Of a stretch of 22,095 nt of DNA, positions 1-11,299 are shown one piece after another (the first letter of the stretch is position 1; every line of letters starts with the position of its first letter). A program made the position numbers and the translations under genes. Origin of the DNA: Jimgerdemannia flammicorona (lineage: Eukaryota > Mucoromycota > Endogonomycetes > Endogonales > Endogonaceae); assembly GCA_003990745.1 (NCBI GenBank), contig RBNI01001511.1, positions 1 to 22,095 of the forward strand, in the 5' to 3' direction. Below the pieces are notes generated by a model. The model did no database searches, was not told the origin of the DNA, and saw nothing but the letters and a program-made list of their open reading frames with translations.

Positions 1-921
1 CCCCTCCCCACACCTTCGCGCTTGAATACCACCTTACCACCCACTACTACGACCCTCCCCCCACTCTGGTGGTATGCCGTATACCGTTGTGCTTCGTTGT
101 TGGCGCTCATATGTCGTATTCCATTCCGAAATGATTTTCGGGATACGCCTTGTGCGAATAATCCTGACTTCGGGTGACCACCCTTTAAGGGTCGATCTTC
201 AACTTAAACTTAGGCGACTTTTGCTAACAAAACCCCCTTTGTTACACTAAAAGTTAGTCTATTCTTAGACGAATTGGTTGTGTGATTAACGGCAAAGTGA
301 AAACCGGCAATCTCTATGGTAACGTTATTGAAATAAATGGGACTCCTCATTCGGGCCATACTGCCAACACCTCCTTTTGCATTTGGGGAAATCAGTATAG
401 ATAACACCAGCAAGGCTTCGGGCTGACAAATATGGACGCTTTGAACGCGCGATGTTTTTTTTGCTGAAACATTCCGTCGCCCGAACAATGTTCTATGTGC
501 TCTTCGAGCGACATCATTTCGGTTTTGCATATTTGGCCCAGCAGACAATTCCCATCTCCCTTCTGAATCCGAGCATGGTGGACTATGTTATTATTGTATG
601 TAATCATATAACACGTTAGCGGCGAGAAAAATTCTGCGAGATATTATCACATGGTTCTGTTTCGCATCTCATCATTGGTTGATCGAATTCGTTTTGTACA
701 TGACGCTGGGATGACTAGGATGTCGTCGAAGACAGGGACAGATATAGGACTGCTTGTGCGTTTAGATTTACTTTGACCACGATTACGTGATAAGTTCGTA
801 TTCCCACGATCCGCAGGTAGGATAATTGGCGAATATATAAGACGGGTTGAGTTGCTTAGCATTGTGTGCATTTCACTCCTTGTTTTTCATTTCATTTTAT
901 TTCATTTTGGCCAGTAGCGTG
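1..921. other. Left flank without a recognisable gene
   Basis: The composition is mixed and not A+T-extreme. Open frames here are short, have no recognisable motif, and are not joined by convincing splice sites. I see no RNA gene, transposon terminus or repeat apart from the poly-T run that begins next to it. Confidence 0.5.
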
Positions 922-948
922 TTTTTTTTTTTTTTTTTTTTTTTTTTT

Positions 949-986
<38 letters not shown>
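922..986. repeat. 65-bp poly-T tract
   Basis: This is an almost pure T homopolymer broken by a single G at 949. Apparent Phe-rich proteins on the + strand are artefacts of it. It could be the fossil poly(A) tail of a minus-strand retroposon, or slippage-expanded DNA. I found no flanking target-site duplication. Confidence 0.95.
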
Positions 987-987
<1 letters not shown>

Positions 988-3779
988 TGGGGCGAGAAAC
1001 AGTCGTCGATTGCGGCGATGGGCACATGTGACATTCTTGCCAATGATTTCTCCGCCGCCGGATCACCACAAAAATTTTAAGGATATCCTGCTTCGTGTAA
1101 CAAAGTATCGATGTAATCCAAACCTATTTCGAAGTCGGTCGAGGTTTCGCATGCGTTTGCAATCCACAGCAAGATGCATCTCTGCATACAACCTGCTCTG
1201 TCGTAAAGTTTCTCTCTAGTTCGAGCGGTACTGTATCAAAGACCACATTCCGGCTCCTCCAGCGACCACAATGAATTCTGATCCTGATCAAGTCAGTTCG
1301 GCCAAGAGTCCTCCCATCCCGAAATTCATTGCACTACCGAAATACCGCTCCCCAAGTTCCCTCTCTCCACCGATTTCTACCGCCATGATCCCCTTCTGTT
1401 GGTCATCCTACCACCGATATTCCCTCTCTCCCATAGCTGAGATTCTACCTGCCGCTGAATTTCTTCAATACGATGGTATTCAGTTTTTTCTTGTGGATGC
1501 GGCACTGCTTGTCGAAAGCAGCTTTAACGGCCCTATGAATACAAGGGTGCTCCGCTTCCTCTGGCGCTGATTTTCGGCGGAGGTGGCTTCAGCCCTGTTT
1601 CTTTCGGACAACGCGATGTTAAGGACTCGGTTAAAAAACTCAGCTTCAGGAAGAGCGAGGTTGTAGCAGCGTATTCACCGAACCAGTTGGGAAAGGCGAT
1701 TTTGTATTTGGCGAATATAAAGAGCATCCTTACATTTTATACACTATTGCATATACAAACGTGCGCAAATAGTTGATCAAAAATGCCACGACCAACAAAC
1801 GACGTCATGAGTTCTAAATTAGGGCAAAACAACAACAGTGACCCTGGTTTTGGTCGGAGGCAGCTTATTCCGCCGTCCATTCATAGTCCCTGCCACTCTG
1901 CCGTCAGATACGTGCATCTAATCGGGCAACCATCTCCTAGATAAATTGCGTGTCACTAGCGAATCCCAACAACCTTCTCGCGCCCGTCCGTAGAACTTTG
2001 GTTGAGCGAGAGTAGAGCCAATATTGCTCAGGGGATTTGCCATTTATGTGAGCTCTGGTCCAAAGGCCTTCTAAGTGATTCTCCGCTCTGCCCACAATAC
2101 CTTCCACACTCGTTCGCACAGCGGCTCCGCCTTATCGTATTTGCCCTGGCTTTAGAAGAGTCCAGTCCAATTTCTTACAGACATTGTCAATAGTGTCGAA
2201 TTTTTTGTTAGAAACACTAATACAAAGTAAGAGGGATTTTGGGCACGGCAATTTTGGTAATGTGCTCGTCCTCGATAACGCACGCGTGTAGGAAAGCAAT
2301 AGTAGGAGTGGAGCACGGTCGTATGCGAGTTTCCTGTCCTTGGTTAGGATGTTAACGGATAGGACGTCCTTGGAGCTGGAACTCGCATTTGAAGTCTTGA
2401 GGAGATGGTCTTTGGGCATGAGGTTCCGACAGTAGCCTTGGCGGCTATCGGTTGAGGGTACCGGTAATGCGGTTTTGGGTGGTGATTAGTATGTCGTCGT
2501 GTTGTACTTGCACCTTATTGTATCATCGGTATATTGCTGAAATCAAAGAGGCACGCCATTGACAACTGAGTCTATATCTTGGAGATCTTGAAAATGTGCC
2601 TGCATTATCTGACTTTGAGTGGTGGGCGCGTTTGAACAAAGTGCCGCGCAGACGGTGTCGCCAGCCTCAGAACTCGTCGTTCAGCCTTTTGAAGGCTTCT
2701 TGGTAGATGCCCATTTGATGTAGCCCTCATTAGGCGGCCATCCCAATCATTCAAAACATTATCTACTTGCTCTGCTGATTATTTTATAACCTTACCTACA
2801 ATTGTATCAAGTCAATGTAATGATCCAAAATAATTCCAGTTGTCACCCTCCATAAAGAAACCCAAAAAAACACGTGCTTGTACTTCCAAACCGAGCGCCA
2901 TAGTACATTGTATTGAACATACGTAGTAGAACATTGCCATTTTACCTCATTTGCTTAGCTCATGATTACCTATCGAAACGAGGCTTATAGGGTATTCAAA
3001 GTAAGAGAGAATCGGTAAAATTGCTGTCTGCGCCAATACACACTCCATCCATGAAGAATACTGAAAACATGGCATAATTACGTACCGCTCGGCCTTTGAC
3101 TACTATGGCCACACGAGGTTCCGGCCTGACAAGAATTGTTACCCCTCAGGCAAAAATGGTGATTCTGAGCTTCGCAAACAACGGATCCTGTTTTCCTGGG
3201 TAGTTAAACATCATCTTTAATTTTTTATTACGCTCTGTTGTCGTCGCATCTAATTGATGTGATCCGTTGATTAATTTCAAACCTTCCGGAAATATATACT
3301 CAAACCAATATCTATTGAGACCAGAGAATTCGCGCACAGCAACAACTCTGAACAGTTTGACTGGCCTCTACAAAGTAAAACGCCATAGCTCCGAACGTCC
3401 ATTGCAGACTTGTCTCGTGCGTGATGTGATGTTATCATCCCTCGTTTGCCTGCCATCCAGTCCACGTTCACACGTTTGCTCGTTATATATGCAATGTATG
3501 TGTAAATGCATGCAATATTGTTTATTGTGTCTATTCCCTCCTTCTACCGAGTGGTAAATAAAGGCATATGATGCCGAGTTTCCAAAGTTTGCACTCAACT
3601 ATCAATATTTGCCGTAAGATTGCTGATCTCGGACCCGAAGCAGATGGCTGGGCCTTATCCCAGGCCCTAGTTTTGATTCCGTGCCCTAGTGTCGTCGGGT
3701 TTGATATTCATCAAAATAGCCAACGGGGTGATTCTGCACCTCATTTGATGTTGACGCTATATTCGCAAGGTTCGCGGTG
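987..3779. other. Intergenic region, no supportable gene
   Basis: The longest + frame is 1271-1570 (about 99 codons, Pro/Ser-rich start, ATG in a reasonable context). On the - strand, two short frames lie at 1937-2119 and 2132-2419. None shows a known motif, a signal peptide or a convincing continuation through introns. They may be decayed gene pieces or chance frames. No RNA gene or terminal repeat was seen. Confidence 0.4.
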
Positions 3780-4244
3780 TTTTTTTTTTTTTTTTGGGCC
3801 GGGATTAACTTATAAATGAGTTTGAGTTTGCCATATCAAAATTCGAAAGGGCCCGCAATATAATTATTTATTTTATTTTTTGCTTTTTTGGTAGCGCATG
3901 TATCGTGAAAGATCAAAATATTGCGCGGGGATTGCCATTATTACATTCCAGTAGGCGACCGAAGCAGCAGGCAATTAGCGTCGGCAATAATCGAAATAAG
4001 ACGCGGTATAATCAAGACGGCCGTGCTCCTGGTGTCGAGCTTTGGAAAAAGAGGGTATGAGGTGCGATGTTGATTACGTTGCTCTTATATCATTATATTT
4101 TGAATCAACCGTTACCAGTCAAAAATTGCGTTGTAGCCATTTACTGCTCTCGAATTTAATACTGTATAAAGGCAACATGGTATGAGTTCAGCGAAGTTTG
4201 GTGTGAAGTGCTGCGTTGGTAACGTCGTAGGGAACGACTGGTCA

Positions 4245-4275
<31 letters not shown>

Positions 4276-4782
4276 CTAATGTAAAAAAGAGTTCGTTCAG
4301 CTGATGGCACAACGCCAAGGAGCGTTGACTATGTATATCCGTGACTTTTTGGTGTTGGGCCGCCATAAAATTCATTTTTACTTTTATGGTAGTACATGTA
4401 TCGTGTATATCAAAATATTGCATGGGGATTAGCGTTACTACATTTCAATAGGCGACCGAAACAGCAGATGATTAGCGTCGGCAATAATCGACATAAGATG
4501 CGGCATAATTAAGACGGCCATGCCCCTGGTACCGAGCTTTTGAAAAGAAGATCGTAGGTGGTGCGATATTATATAGGTTGACCTTTTGTAATGTATCATT
4601 ATTCTTTGAATCAATCGTTATCTGTCAAATATTGCGCTCTAGCCCTCGAATTGAATATTATATAAGGGTAAATCTTCTGAGGTGATCGTCGAGCGCTCAG
4701 TTTTTTTTTTTTTTCCTTTTTTCTTTTCTTTATTGCTGGTGTAAAAAATGAGTTCGTTCACAGAACACTAAGGAACGGGAAA
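3780..4782. repeat. Tandem array of a ~0.5-kb unit containing poly-T
   Basis: Two clear direct copies are seen at about 3848-4325 and 4357-4782, offset by about 500 bp. Shared landmarks are the start GGGCC, then CATGTATCGTG (3898 and 4396), AGCGTCGGCAATAATCGA and AAGACGGCC. Each copy then has a poly-T tract (4245-4271, 4701-4714) followed by GAGTTCGTTCA. A third poly-T (3780-3795) followed by weakly similar sequence suggests a partial, more diverged copy upstream. No open frame is conserved between copies. The unit is not recognised; a non-coding tandem repeat or an old retroposon duplicated in tandem would fit. Confidence 0.8.
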
Positions 4783-5335
4783 TAATAGGTATGCACAAAT
4801 GTTGAAGCTTCCAAAGCGTTTGAAATTATACCATTTGGACAGGCACTAACATAGTGTAATTTGGGCCGTAGTAATCGGAAAATGCCATTCGTTCAAGTAA
4901 TAAAAAATCCACATTTATAAATTCAGCTCTTCGCCTGCCTTGTTTGCTTGCTTGTAATTATATACTTCCCATATTTACACAGGCCGGAAAATGCAGTCAC
5001 TTCTATTATTAGCTTTCCTTCCATCTTTCATGAGTCATCGTGTACCAACACTACGATTATATCTCTAGCTGCATGAGTTAATTCTCACAAACGACTGAGT
5101 GTCAAGACAGCTTAGTTTTGATCTCTCGTGGACTGTTTTTAGAAGAGTAAGAAGAGCAAAGGCCGCAGCTGGGCCTCTTCCCTGTCAATGATTGGCTTCA
5201 AAATGATGCCACCCAGCCTATTTCCGGCGGCTGCGTGTAGTGGCTCAATAAAATAGGCATGACCAGGGCGTCGACTAAATAGACCTGCCTGCCACACTCA
5301 CTCAACTCCCTCATCCCATTTGCTTGGTCACCACT
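4783..5335. other. Upstream region of the Kelch-repeat gene
   Basis: This stretch of over 500 bp is non-coding and of normal composition. It should hold the promoter and 5' UTR of the gene starting at 5336. I see no unambiguous TATA box at a usual distance and call no regulatory site. Confidence 0.4.
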
Positions 5336-7079
5336 ATGGCGAAACCCACCTTCGTAGTGTTGCCCGTTATGTTCGCTTATATGGCCCAACTCGCTACTAC
5401 CCTCAATCTTCCAGGCCAGTCTGTTCAATCCACTGTGCTCATCAATAGCGCTATCTACGTCTTCGGTGGGGATGTACATTTGAACACCGTAGCGAATTTG
5501 TATGTTTTAGATGTTTCCCAGCCGTGGAACTGCACAACCCCGGCATGGTCCAACTCCACAAACGACACCCCTGATATGCTAAGCGCCATGGATAATGCTA
5601 TATGGCCCTCCCCTGATAACAATTCATTCTACATCTGGGGTGGCGACAATTACGACCGAAAACCATTGATACAAAGCGGATTTGCGCAGTACAACGTCGT
5701 CAACAGGACTTGGTCTCGTCCAATCACCAATCCCAATACACCGAAACAAAGGGCAGGTATCGTCGCCGCGTGGACTCAAGGAATTGCTTATATATGGGGC
5801 GGGAAGAGCAATGAATACACAGGTCGGTCGTGTGATAGTTGAGCATTCTCATCACCAACTATGCGGTATATCAATATATTAACCGATTTCTGACCTTGTC
5901 ATACTGGCAGGAGACAACTCTACACAAGAATTTGACGATATCATTAGTTTTGATATGACCAAGCTTTTATGGAACTCTCTCAATGTCACCGGATCAATAC
6001 CTCTGTATAGGAGCTGGTATACAGCGACAATACTTTCGTATGATATCTTTTTCATTCTCATTCTTGGTAAAGTTTGTCTCGTTATGTGAATCTCATTTGT
6101 AATTTACAAACTTCTGTCCGTGTATTTTCCAGTGATGGCCAAATAGTCATTATCGGAGGTTATATTCGTCGACAGTTGAACGCTACGTCGGACCTCGCCC
6201 TCATGAGCGATATTCCAGTTTTTAAGTTCGAATATATTTTAATATCGTTTTTGCTCTTTTTCCTTTTAATAGAATATTGAATATTTGTGTCTCCGCAATT
6301 GTATAGCACCAACACTATGACATGGACATTCCAAAATGCCACGGGCAGTATACCTCTCCAACGTCAAGGGCACACTGCTGTATTAGGCATATATATTTTT
6401 ATTTTTTATTTTTTACAAACATCCTCCATAAAATTTAAGCTGGCTTCCATGCTCGCATTTAAAACGTCCAGGGTTCAGCGTCTGACCAAAACTTCATTTG
6501 TACAGGCACGGACTATATCTCCATCATCATTTGCTGTGGTAGTGATGGCCTCCGTTACTACAACGATGTAGTTGTACTCAACACTCGAACATGGTCGTGG
6601 ACGCAGCCGGACATCGTTGGGACAGCGCCAACCTCTAGATCGGGACATTCATCTGTTATGGTTAATGGTCAGATGATCATGTTCTTTGGTATGAGTGTTT
6701 TATTTTTCTTTCTGTTTCCTAATATTTTATTTCTTTATTGGATTTACGTCTAAGTCTTATCATGCTCATGTTCATTTTCCTTACTTTGTTGGAATCAGGC
6801 TATAAACGTCCCCTTGTGTACTTGAATGATGTCAATGTTTTGGACACCAGGGGTACACCCTTCCAGTGGACAGGTGGCTTCACTCCTGGCCCTACCACCA
6901 CCATGACCTCGAGTGGCACGGAACAGAGCAACGTCGGTGTTAGTGGCCTTGGTATTGGCAGTGTCATCGGTATAAGCGTCGCCGGTGTATTTGTGGTCGT
7001 CGTCGCTGCCATCGTCATCCGAAAACCGTGGCGATCGCATAAGAAACAGTCGGTTCATACGTATCACCAATATCAATAA
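5336..7079 (+). CDS. Kelch-repeat, single-span membrane protein (six exons)
   Basis: Proposed exons are 5336-5822, 5911-6037, 6133-6225, 6307-6386, 6506-6688 and 6799-7079. They join in frame to 416 codons ending in TAA. The ATG lies in the context CCACTATGG and is followed by a hydrophobic N-terminus (residues ~5-22), a likely signal peptide. The middle is made of Kelch-type blade motifs: YVFGG, YIWGG twice, IIGG, and the later pattern YNDVVVLNTRTWSW with SRSGHSS. Asn-X-Ser/Thr sites are frequent, as in a secreted domain. A Thr/Ser/Gly stalk precedes a single membrane span (~375-397) and a 19-residue basic tail starting RKPWR. The predicted form is a beta-propeller outside the cell on a membrane anchor; ligand and role are unknown. 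Introns 1 and 4 have CTGAC branch-point candidates. Intron 3 (GTTCGA donor) and intron 4 (GC donor) are the least certain junctions. Confidence 0.8.
6387..6505 (+). other. Intron 4 with apparent GC-AG ends
   Basis: Exon 4 must end in phase 1 to read Gly followed by TDYISI in exon 5. The only boundary doing this next to the Kelch motif GHTAVL is G|GCATAT, with acceptor TACAG at 6505 and a CTGAC branch candidate nearby. The GT at 6380 would give the wrong phase and lose the Kelch motif. Confidence 0.55.
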
Positions 7080-7275
7080 AGACGTTGGGATCATCCGGGT
7101 CATTCGGCCGATCAATTCGATATCTGGATCAAGCATCTCGACCGTTCAGAGTTGGTTTCTGCCATTGTGAAGGCAATGTTGTTCTTTATTAATTGTCATT
7201 CTTTAAGTTCTACATGTCTTATGTTTTAGACATATTGCTTGTGTGAAATTAATATATTTGAGACAATTAGTGTCC

Positions 7276-7281
7276 AATAAA
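7276..7281 (+). terminator. Candidate polyadenylation signal AATAAA
   Basis: AATAAA lies 197 bp after the Kelch-gene stop, just before the composition turns extremely A+T-rich. Another AATAAA overlaps the stop codon itself (7075-7080) and is less likely to be used. Confidence 0.4.
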
Positions 7282-7904
7282 GATAGTTATAAATGACCTC
7301 ATCCTATAGCTACATATTTTGAAAGTTTGGCAATTCACTATTTTTCTCATAATATAAAAATAGTATTTTATTTTATAAATTATATTATAGATAAGAAGTA
7401 ATAATTTCTACAATAAGAACATACTATTATAGCTACTAATAAGTAGAATAAATTTATTTTTCAGATCAAATAACTATTTAATAGATCTAATATATAAGTA
7501 ACTATAGATTACTAATAACTTTTTTATATAATATACTTATAAAATTAAAAATTTTATTTTATTTTCAAAATCTGATAATAATAATAGAAATAATAATTTT
7601 TTTTTCAGTATTATTAAAATTAAAAAAATTATTTTATTTATATTTACTAATATAGTCTTTATGAAATATATATTAATATATATCTTATTTTTTTTTTAAC
7701 TTAAAAAAAAAAACTTCTTTATTCAAACTTTATATTTAAGTATAGAATTTTATAAAAACTATTTAATATTCTTTAACTTATATAAATATTATATATTTAA
7801 TATAAAATATAGTAGTAGTATTTATTATTTTATTATTAAAAACTTTAAATAATTTAATAATTTAGTAATAATAATATTTTTATTTATTTAATTATTTATT
7901 ATAC

Positions 7905-8335
7905 TGAGCAAATACTTAGTATAGTTATTCAATATAGTTATTTATATATATTATAATTTGTATAAATAATCAGATATATCAAATTAAGTATATTGATTTC
8001 ATCTTAGCTAGAATACTCATCTCAGCTAGAATACTTATTCCAAGTGAAACACCTATTCTATAAGAAAATAAGTAGTCATATTTTCTCTAAATTAGTCTTA
8101 TTATATATTCTATAATTACTCAAATAGTAATCAGATAGTAACTGTACTTAAATAAAATACTCCAGAGATTTAACTAAATAAATCTCAATCTGAAAAGTCA
8201 AGAAAAAAAAAACCCCCCAATTATCTAATACATATATTTAAAAAAAATGTCTGCTAAAAGCTACTTAATTTAAAAAGAATTATAATACTTAGAATATATG
8301 TTTACTAATAAGTTACTTATAAGAGAGTACTTTGT
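7905..8335 (+). repeat. 5' LTR-like repeat of the older element
   Basis: It aligns with 11993-12410 from ACTTAGTATAGTTAT onward, including GATATATTGATTTCAT..., the tract AATAAA...CTCA, and AAGCTACTTAAT. Differences are frequent and mostly C/T or A/G. The left end near TGAGC (7905) and the right end are estimates. Confidence 0.7.
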
Positions 8336-8929
8336 TAAGATACTATTACATAGTTTTAAAAGAGTTTTCTAAAAGTTCTAGATATTCTAAAAGACTGTTT
8401 TCTTAAGATCAAGATCAATTTTATATAGAGTATATCCTCTATACTTATTAATTTCAAGATAAGATTGATATCTTAACTAAAGTCCTTTCTTAAACTTATT
8501 CTAGATGTTTAGGATTTTTCTTATTTCAGAAAGTTTAAGAAACTAAAGCTAGCTTAGTTGAATTAGTATATTACTATAGACAATACCTAATTAGGAAATT
8601 CTGAATCTAGTTAGGAAAGAAATCTTATATAGTATAGATTTACTTAAAAATAATTTATAAGTTATTAAATAAGTTTATTTACTATTTATAATATTACTAT
8701 TAGCTAATACTAGAAGTAGTATGTAAAGAAATATTTATGTAAAGAAGTATTTATCTAATTCTTATCGAGGAGATATTTATACTAATAAGAGGCTATCTGG
8801 ACTAGACTAAATATGGATATAGTATTTTAGTACTTAATGAGTCAGAATGCAGTATATAGTATAAGATTAAACTGATATGTTAAGATTTACTAACTAATGA
8901 ATAATGAAGTTATCTAACTCTCTACTAGT

Positions 8930-9425
8930 CTCTAGACTAGTCTTATATTTATTATACTAAAGAAAAGAGAATGGATACTCTGTATAGACTACAGAAAGCT
9001 CAACTCAGTAATAGAAAAGAATACTTATTTCTTACTTTAAATTGATGATCTCTTAAACTAATTACAGAATACTAGATATTTCAGTAGTATGAATCTCTTT
9101 ATAAGATTCTATAAGATCTCTATAGATCTCAAGAATATTTAAAAAATAGCCTTTCTTGCCCTAGAAAAACTATTTGAGTTTCTTCAAATATTTTTTAGAC
9201 TTTATAATATATCTTAAACTTTTTAAAAGATAATGAACTCTATTGATTCACTACTATCTGATTATTTATATAGATGACTCTAATATTTATTTAGCAAATT
9301 TTAAAGAATATTTACAATATCTAGAGAAATTCTTCCAACTTATCAGAAAGAATTACCTGAGACTTAATATTAAGAAATTCTACTTTAGAAAACAGAAACT
9401 CAAATATCTTAGATTTATAGTATAA
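8930..9425 (+). pseudogene. Reverse-transcriptase relic (Ty3/gypsy type)
   Basis: In one frame around 8984, IDYRKLNSVI is followed by a stop, then IDDLLN, stop, LQNTRYFS, and later TF-stop-KIMN. This matches the order of conserved Ty3/gypsy RT blocks. In another frame (9243-9425) YIDDSNIY gives the YxDD catalytic motif, followed by a stretch like the usual KKCxF...YLGF region. The TAA in TF-stop-KIMN occupies the Gln of the usual TFQ motif. At least one frameshift separates the two parts. The gene is dead and appears much older than the copy at 16153-16935. Confidence 0.8.
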
Positions 9426-9740
9426 TGATTCATTATATATCATTTAAGTCTATCTAATTAATACTATTTAAAAAGAAAAAAATATAATAGTTCATTATAT
9501 ATAAATCTGCCAAATCTACTAAATCTGTCAAATCTACTAAATCTGCCAAATCTGATATATTATACAGAATCTACAAATTGCTAAAGTCTACCAAAATCAT
9601 CTATATTATATATCATTTAAGTCTACAGAATCTGTATTATTCAAGAAGAGAAGAATGTAATAGTTCATTATATACAAATCTATCAATTTATCATATTTCT
9701 CAGAATCTACAAATCTACCAAATCTGTCTCATTATACTGA
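9421..9740 (+). repeat. Reiterated A+T-rich repeat, copy A
   Basis: It is built around the module ATAATAGTTCATTATATA followed by AATCT/TCT...AAATCTAC, repeated several times. The block as a whole resembles 11300-11710. Short TAAATCTGCC/AAATCTACT repeats sit inside it at about 9507-9560. Confidence 0.7.
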
Positions 9741-9977
9741 ACCATGCCTAATTAGGAAATTATCAAAATCATTCATATTATATAAAAAATTATATCTATT
9801 TTGAATGAATATTTTAGCTACTGAAAATTTTAATAAAAATTCTAACAGATAGTTTAACTATATATAGATATATCTAGTATATTATATTTAGTTATAGTCT
9901 CAAATATATATAAATATATATATATATATTTATATAGTCTATAAATATCCTCTATACTGAGTATATTATAACCTTAG

Positions 9978-10218
9978 TCTGAAAGTGAAAGAAAGCAATA
10001 GTCAACTGTCTGGTATATTTAAGAAGAGAATATTTATCAAAAGTCACTTGATCCAGATTATAATACTTAAGAGAAATATCTGCCAAGAGCCACTATAGAA
10101 GTTATAAGCTTATTTTCTTTCTATTCTAGTCTACTTTCTATTAAAAGAAGAAGAAGTCTATCAGAAGAATAGTTTGCTAATTTGGTCTACTTATCAGATT
10201 AAGTCAGAAATCTATCTA
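9978..10218 (+). repeat. Third copy of the LTR-adjacent sequence
   Basis: It matches about 12300-12490. Shared landmarks are GTCAACTGTC/GTCAATTGTC, TATTTA.GAAGA, TATAAT.TTTA.GAGA, GAGCCACTA, AGTCTACTTTC and TTGGTCTACTTA. It suggests a nested or duplicated fragment of the same family inside the older element. Confidence 0.65.
10205..10218 (+). repeat. Left target-site duplication of the poly(A) retroposon
   Basis: CAGAAATCTATCTA is identical to 11115-11128 directly after the poly(A) tail. Confidence 0.85.
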
Positions 10219-11114
10219 TAGCAGAAGGATAAAGAAGAGGTGCCTTAGGGCCCAGCAATATAGAGATGGGATTGAGTATTGCTGGGAGGTATCCCTCTTA
10301 TAGACTTTGATATTGGCAATAGAATAGAGTACCAGAGAGAGATGAGACAGAATATATGATCTAGTAGCTAGCAGATGATAGGAATTGGAGAAGAGTGGAA
10401 CTAAAATAGAGTCTGGGTCTAGAGTGTGGTGATAAGGCAATGGTTGCCACCTAAGTACTGGATGGTTTGATAGTACATACTGTAGAGAATATGCTCAACT
10501 TTCACTTAGACTACCTTGTAGAGGGAGGGAACTTTAACTGTGAGAAGTGCTACAATGTGGGATAGGAAGGAGAGTTTGTGTAGATATTAGAATATTGACT
10601 GAGAGAGTATGAGATACTTGGTGATTTTTGGTTAGCAGTTGGGAATAGATTGGATACTATGCATAGAGAGAATGGTGAGTGGGATCAATGAGAGGATCTG
10701 AGAGATAGATTGGTGGGGGGGATGGGGAAAGAGTAACTAACTTTGGGTTGGATATTAGTAGTATAGATAGAACTGGTAGATCACTGACTGTTTGTTTTTG
10801 AGAAAGAGAAACATCTAAGTTTGGGAGAGTGGCTGGCAAGGTGAGAAGGGTTGATGGAGGACATCTTGACAGGCTGATAGTTGGGATGGGGTCTGCTAGG
10901 AGATCAGTAGCACTATTTGGTGAAGAAAATTTATAGGCAGAGTGAGGGAAAAGTTGGAGTGGTGGATAGCAGAGTGGTTTTTAAGTATGAGAGTATAGAG
11001 GAGAGACTCCCTAAGGGTATTGGGTAATAAGAGGAGATAATGTAATTTTATATGATAGATTAGTAATAAATAGTGAAGTCCAAGTAACTATAAAAAAAAT
11101 AAAAAAAAAAAAAA
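10219..11114 (+). mobile_element. Poly(A)-tailed non-LTR retroposon (~0.9 kb)
   Basis: The segment is flanked by a perfect 14-bp direct repeat and ends in an A-rich tail (ATAAAAAAAATAAAA..., to 11114), the hallmarks of target-primed reverse transcription. Its G+C is higher than the surrounding DNA and its + strand is strikingly rich in G and poor in C. I see no pol III A/B boxes and no coding motif, so it is either a 5'-truncated LINE tail or a long SINE-like unit. Removing it with one copy of the duplication restores the older repeat unit found at 11179-11280. Confidence 0.8.
10247..10296 (+). other. Perfect inverted repeat near the retroposon 5' end
   Basis: CCCAGCAATA (10251-10260) and TATTGCTGGG (10277-10286) form a 10-bp stem with a 16-base loop. 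AGGG (10247-10250) can also pair with CCCT (10293-10296) across a bulge. Confidence 0.6.
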
Positions 11115-11128
11115 CAGAAATCTATCTA
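11115..11128 (+). repeat. Right target-site duplication of the poly(A) retroposon
   Basis: CAGAAATCTATCTA follows the A tail directly and is identical to 10205-10218. Confidence 0.85.
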
Positions 11129-11280
11129 CTTCTTAGATAATACCAGAAGAACTCAAAAATTCACTTATTAGATTAAGCCAGAAATTCATCCACTTCTCAG
11201 ATAATTTAATAATCTACTTATCAGATTAAGCCAGAAATCTATCTGCTTTCCAGATAATATAAGAATCTACTTCTCAGATG
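11115..11280 (+). repeat. Short tandem array of CAGAAATCTATC units
   Basis: Units begin at 11115, 11179 and 11232. Each runs CAGAAAT(C)TATC..CTTC..AGATAAT then a spacer ending ACTTATCAGATTAAGC. The array is continued to the left by 10186-10218 on the other side of the retroposon. Confidence 0.75.
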
Positions 11281-11299
11281 ATTCTATACTATTCAAAAA

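Noticed and set aside
847..1219. Phe-rich frames over the poly-T tract
   Set aside because: They are created by the homopolymer itself and have no coding features on either side.
9421..9740. A CRISPR-like array
   Set aside because: The repeated modules have unequal spacing and diverged copies and lie in a decayed eukaryotic transposon.
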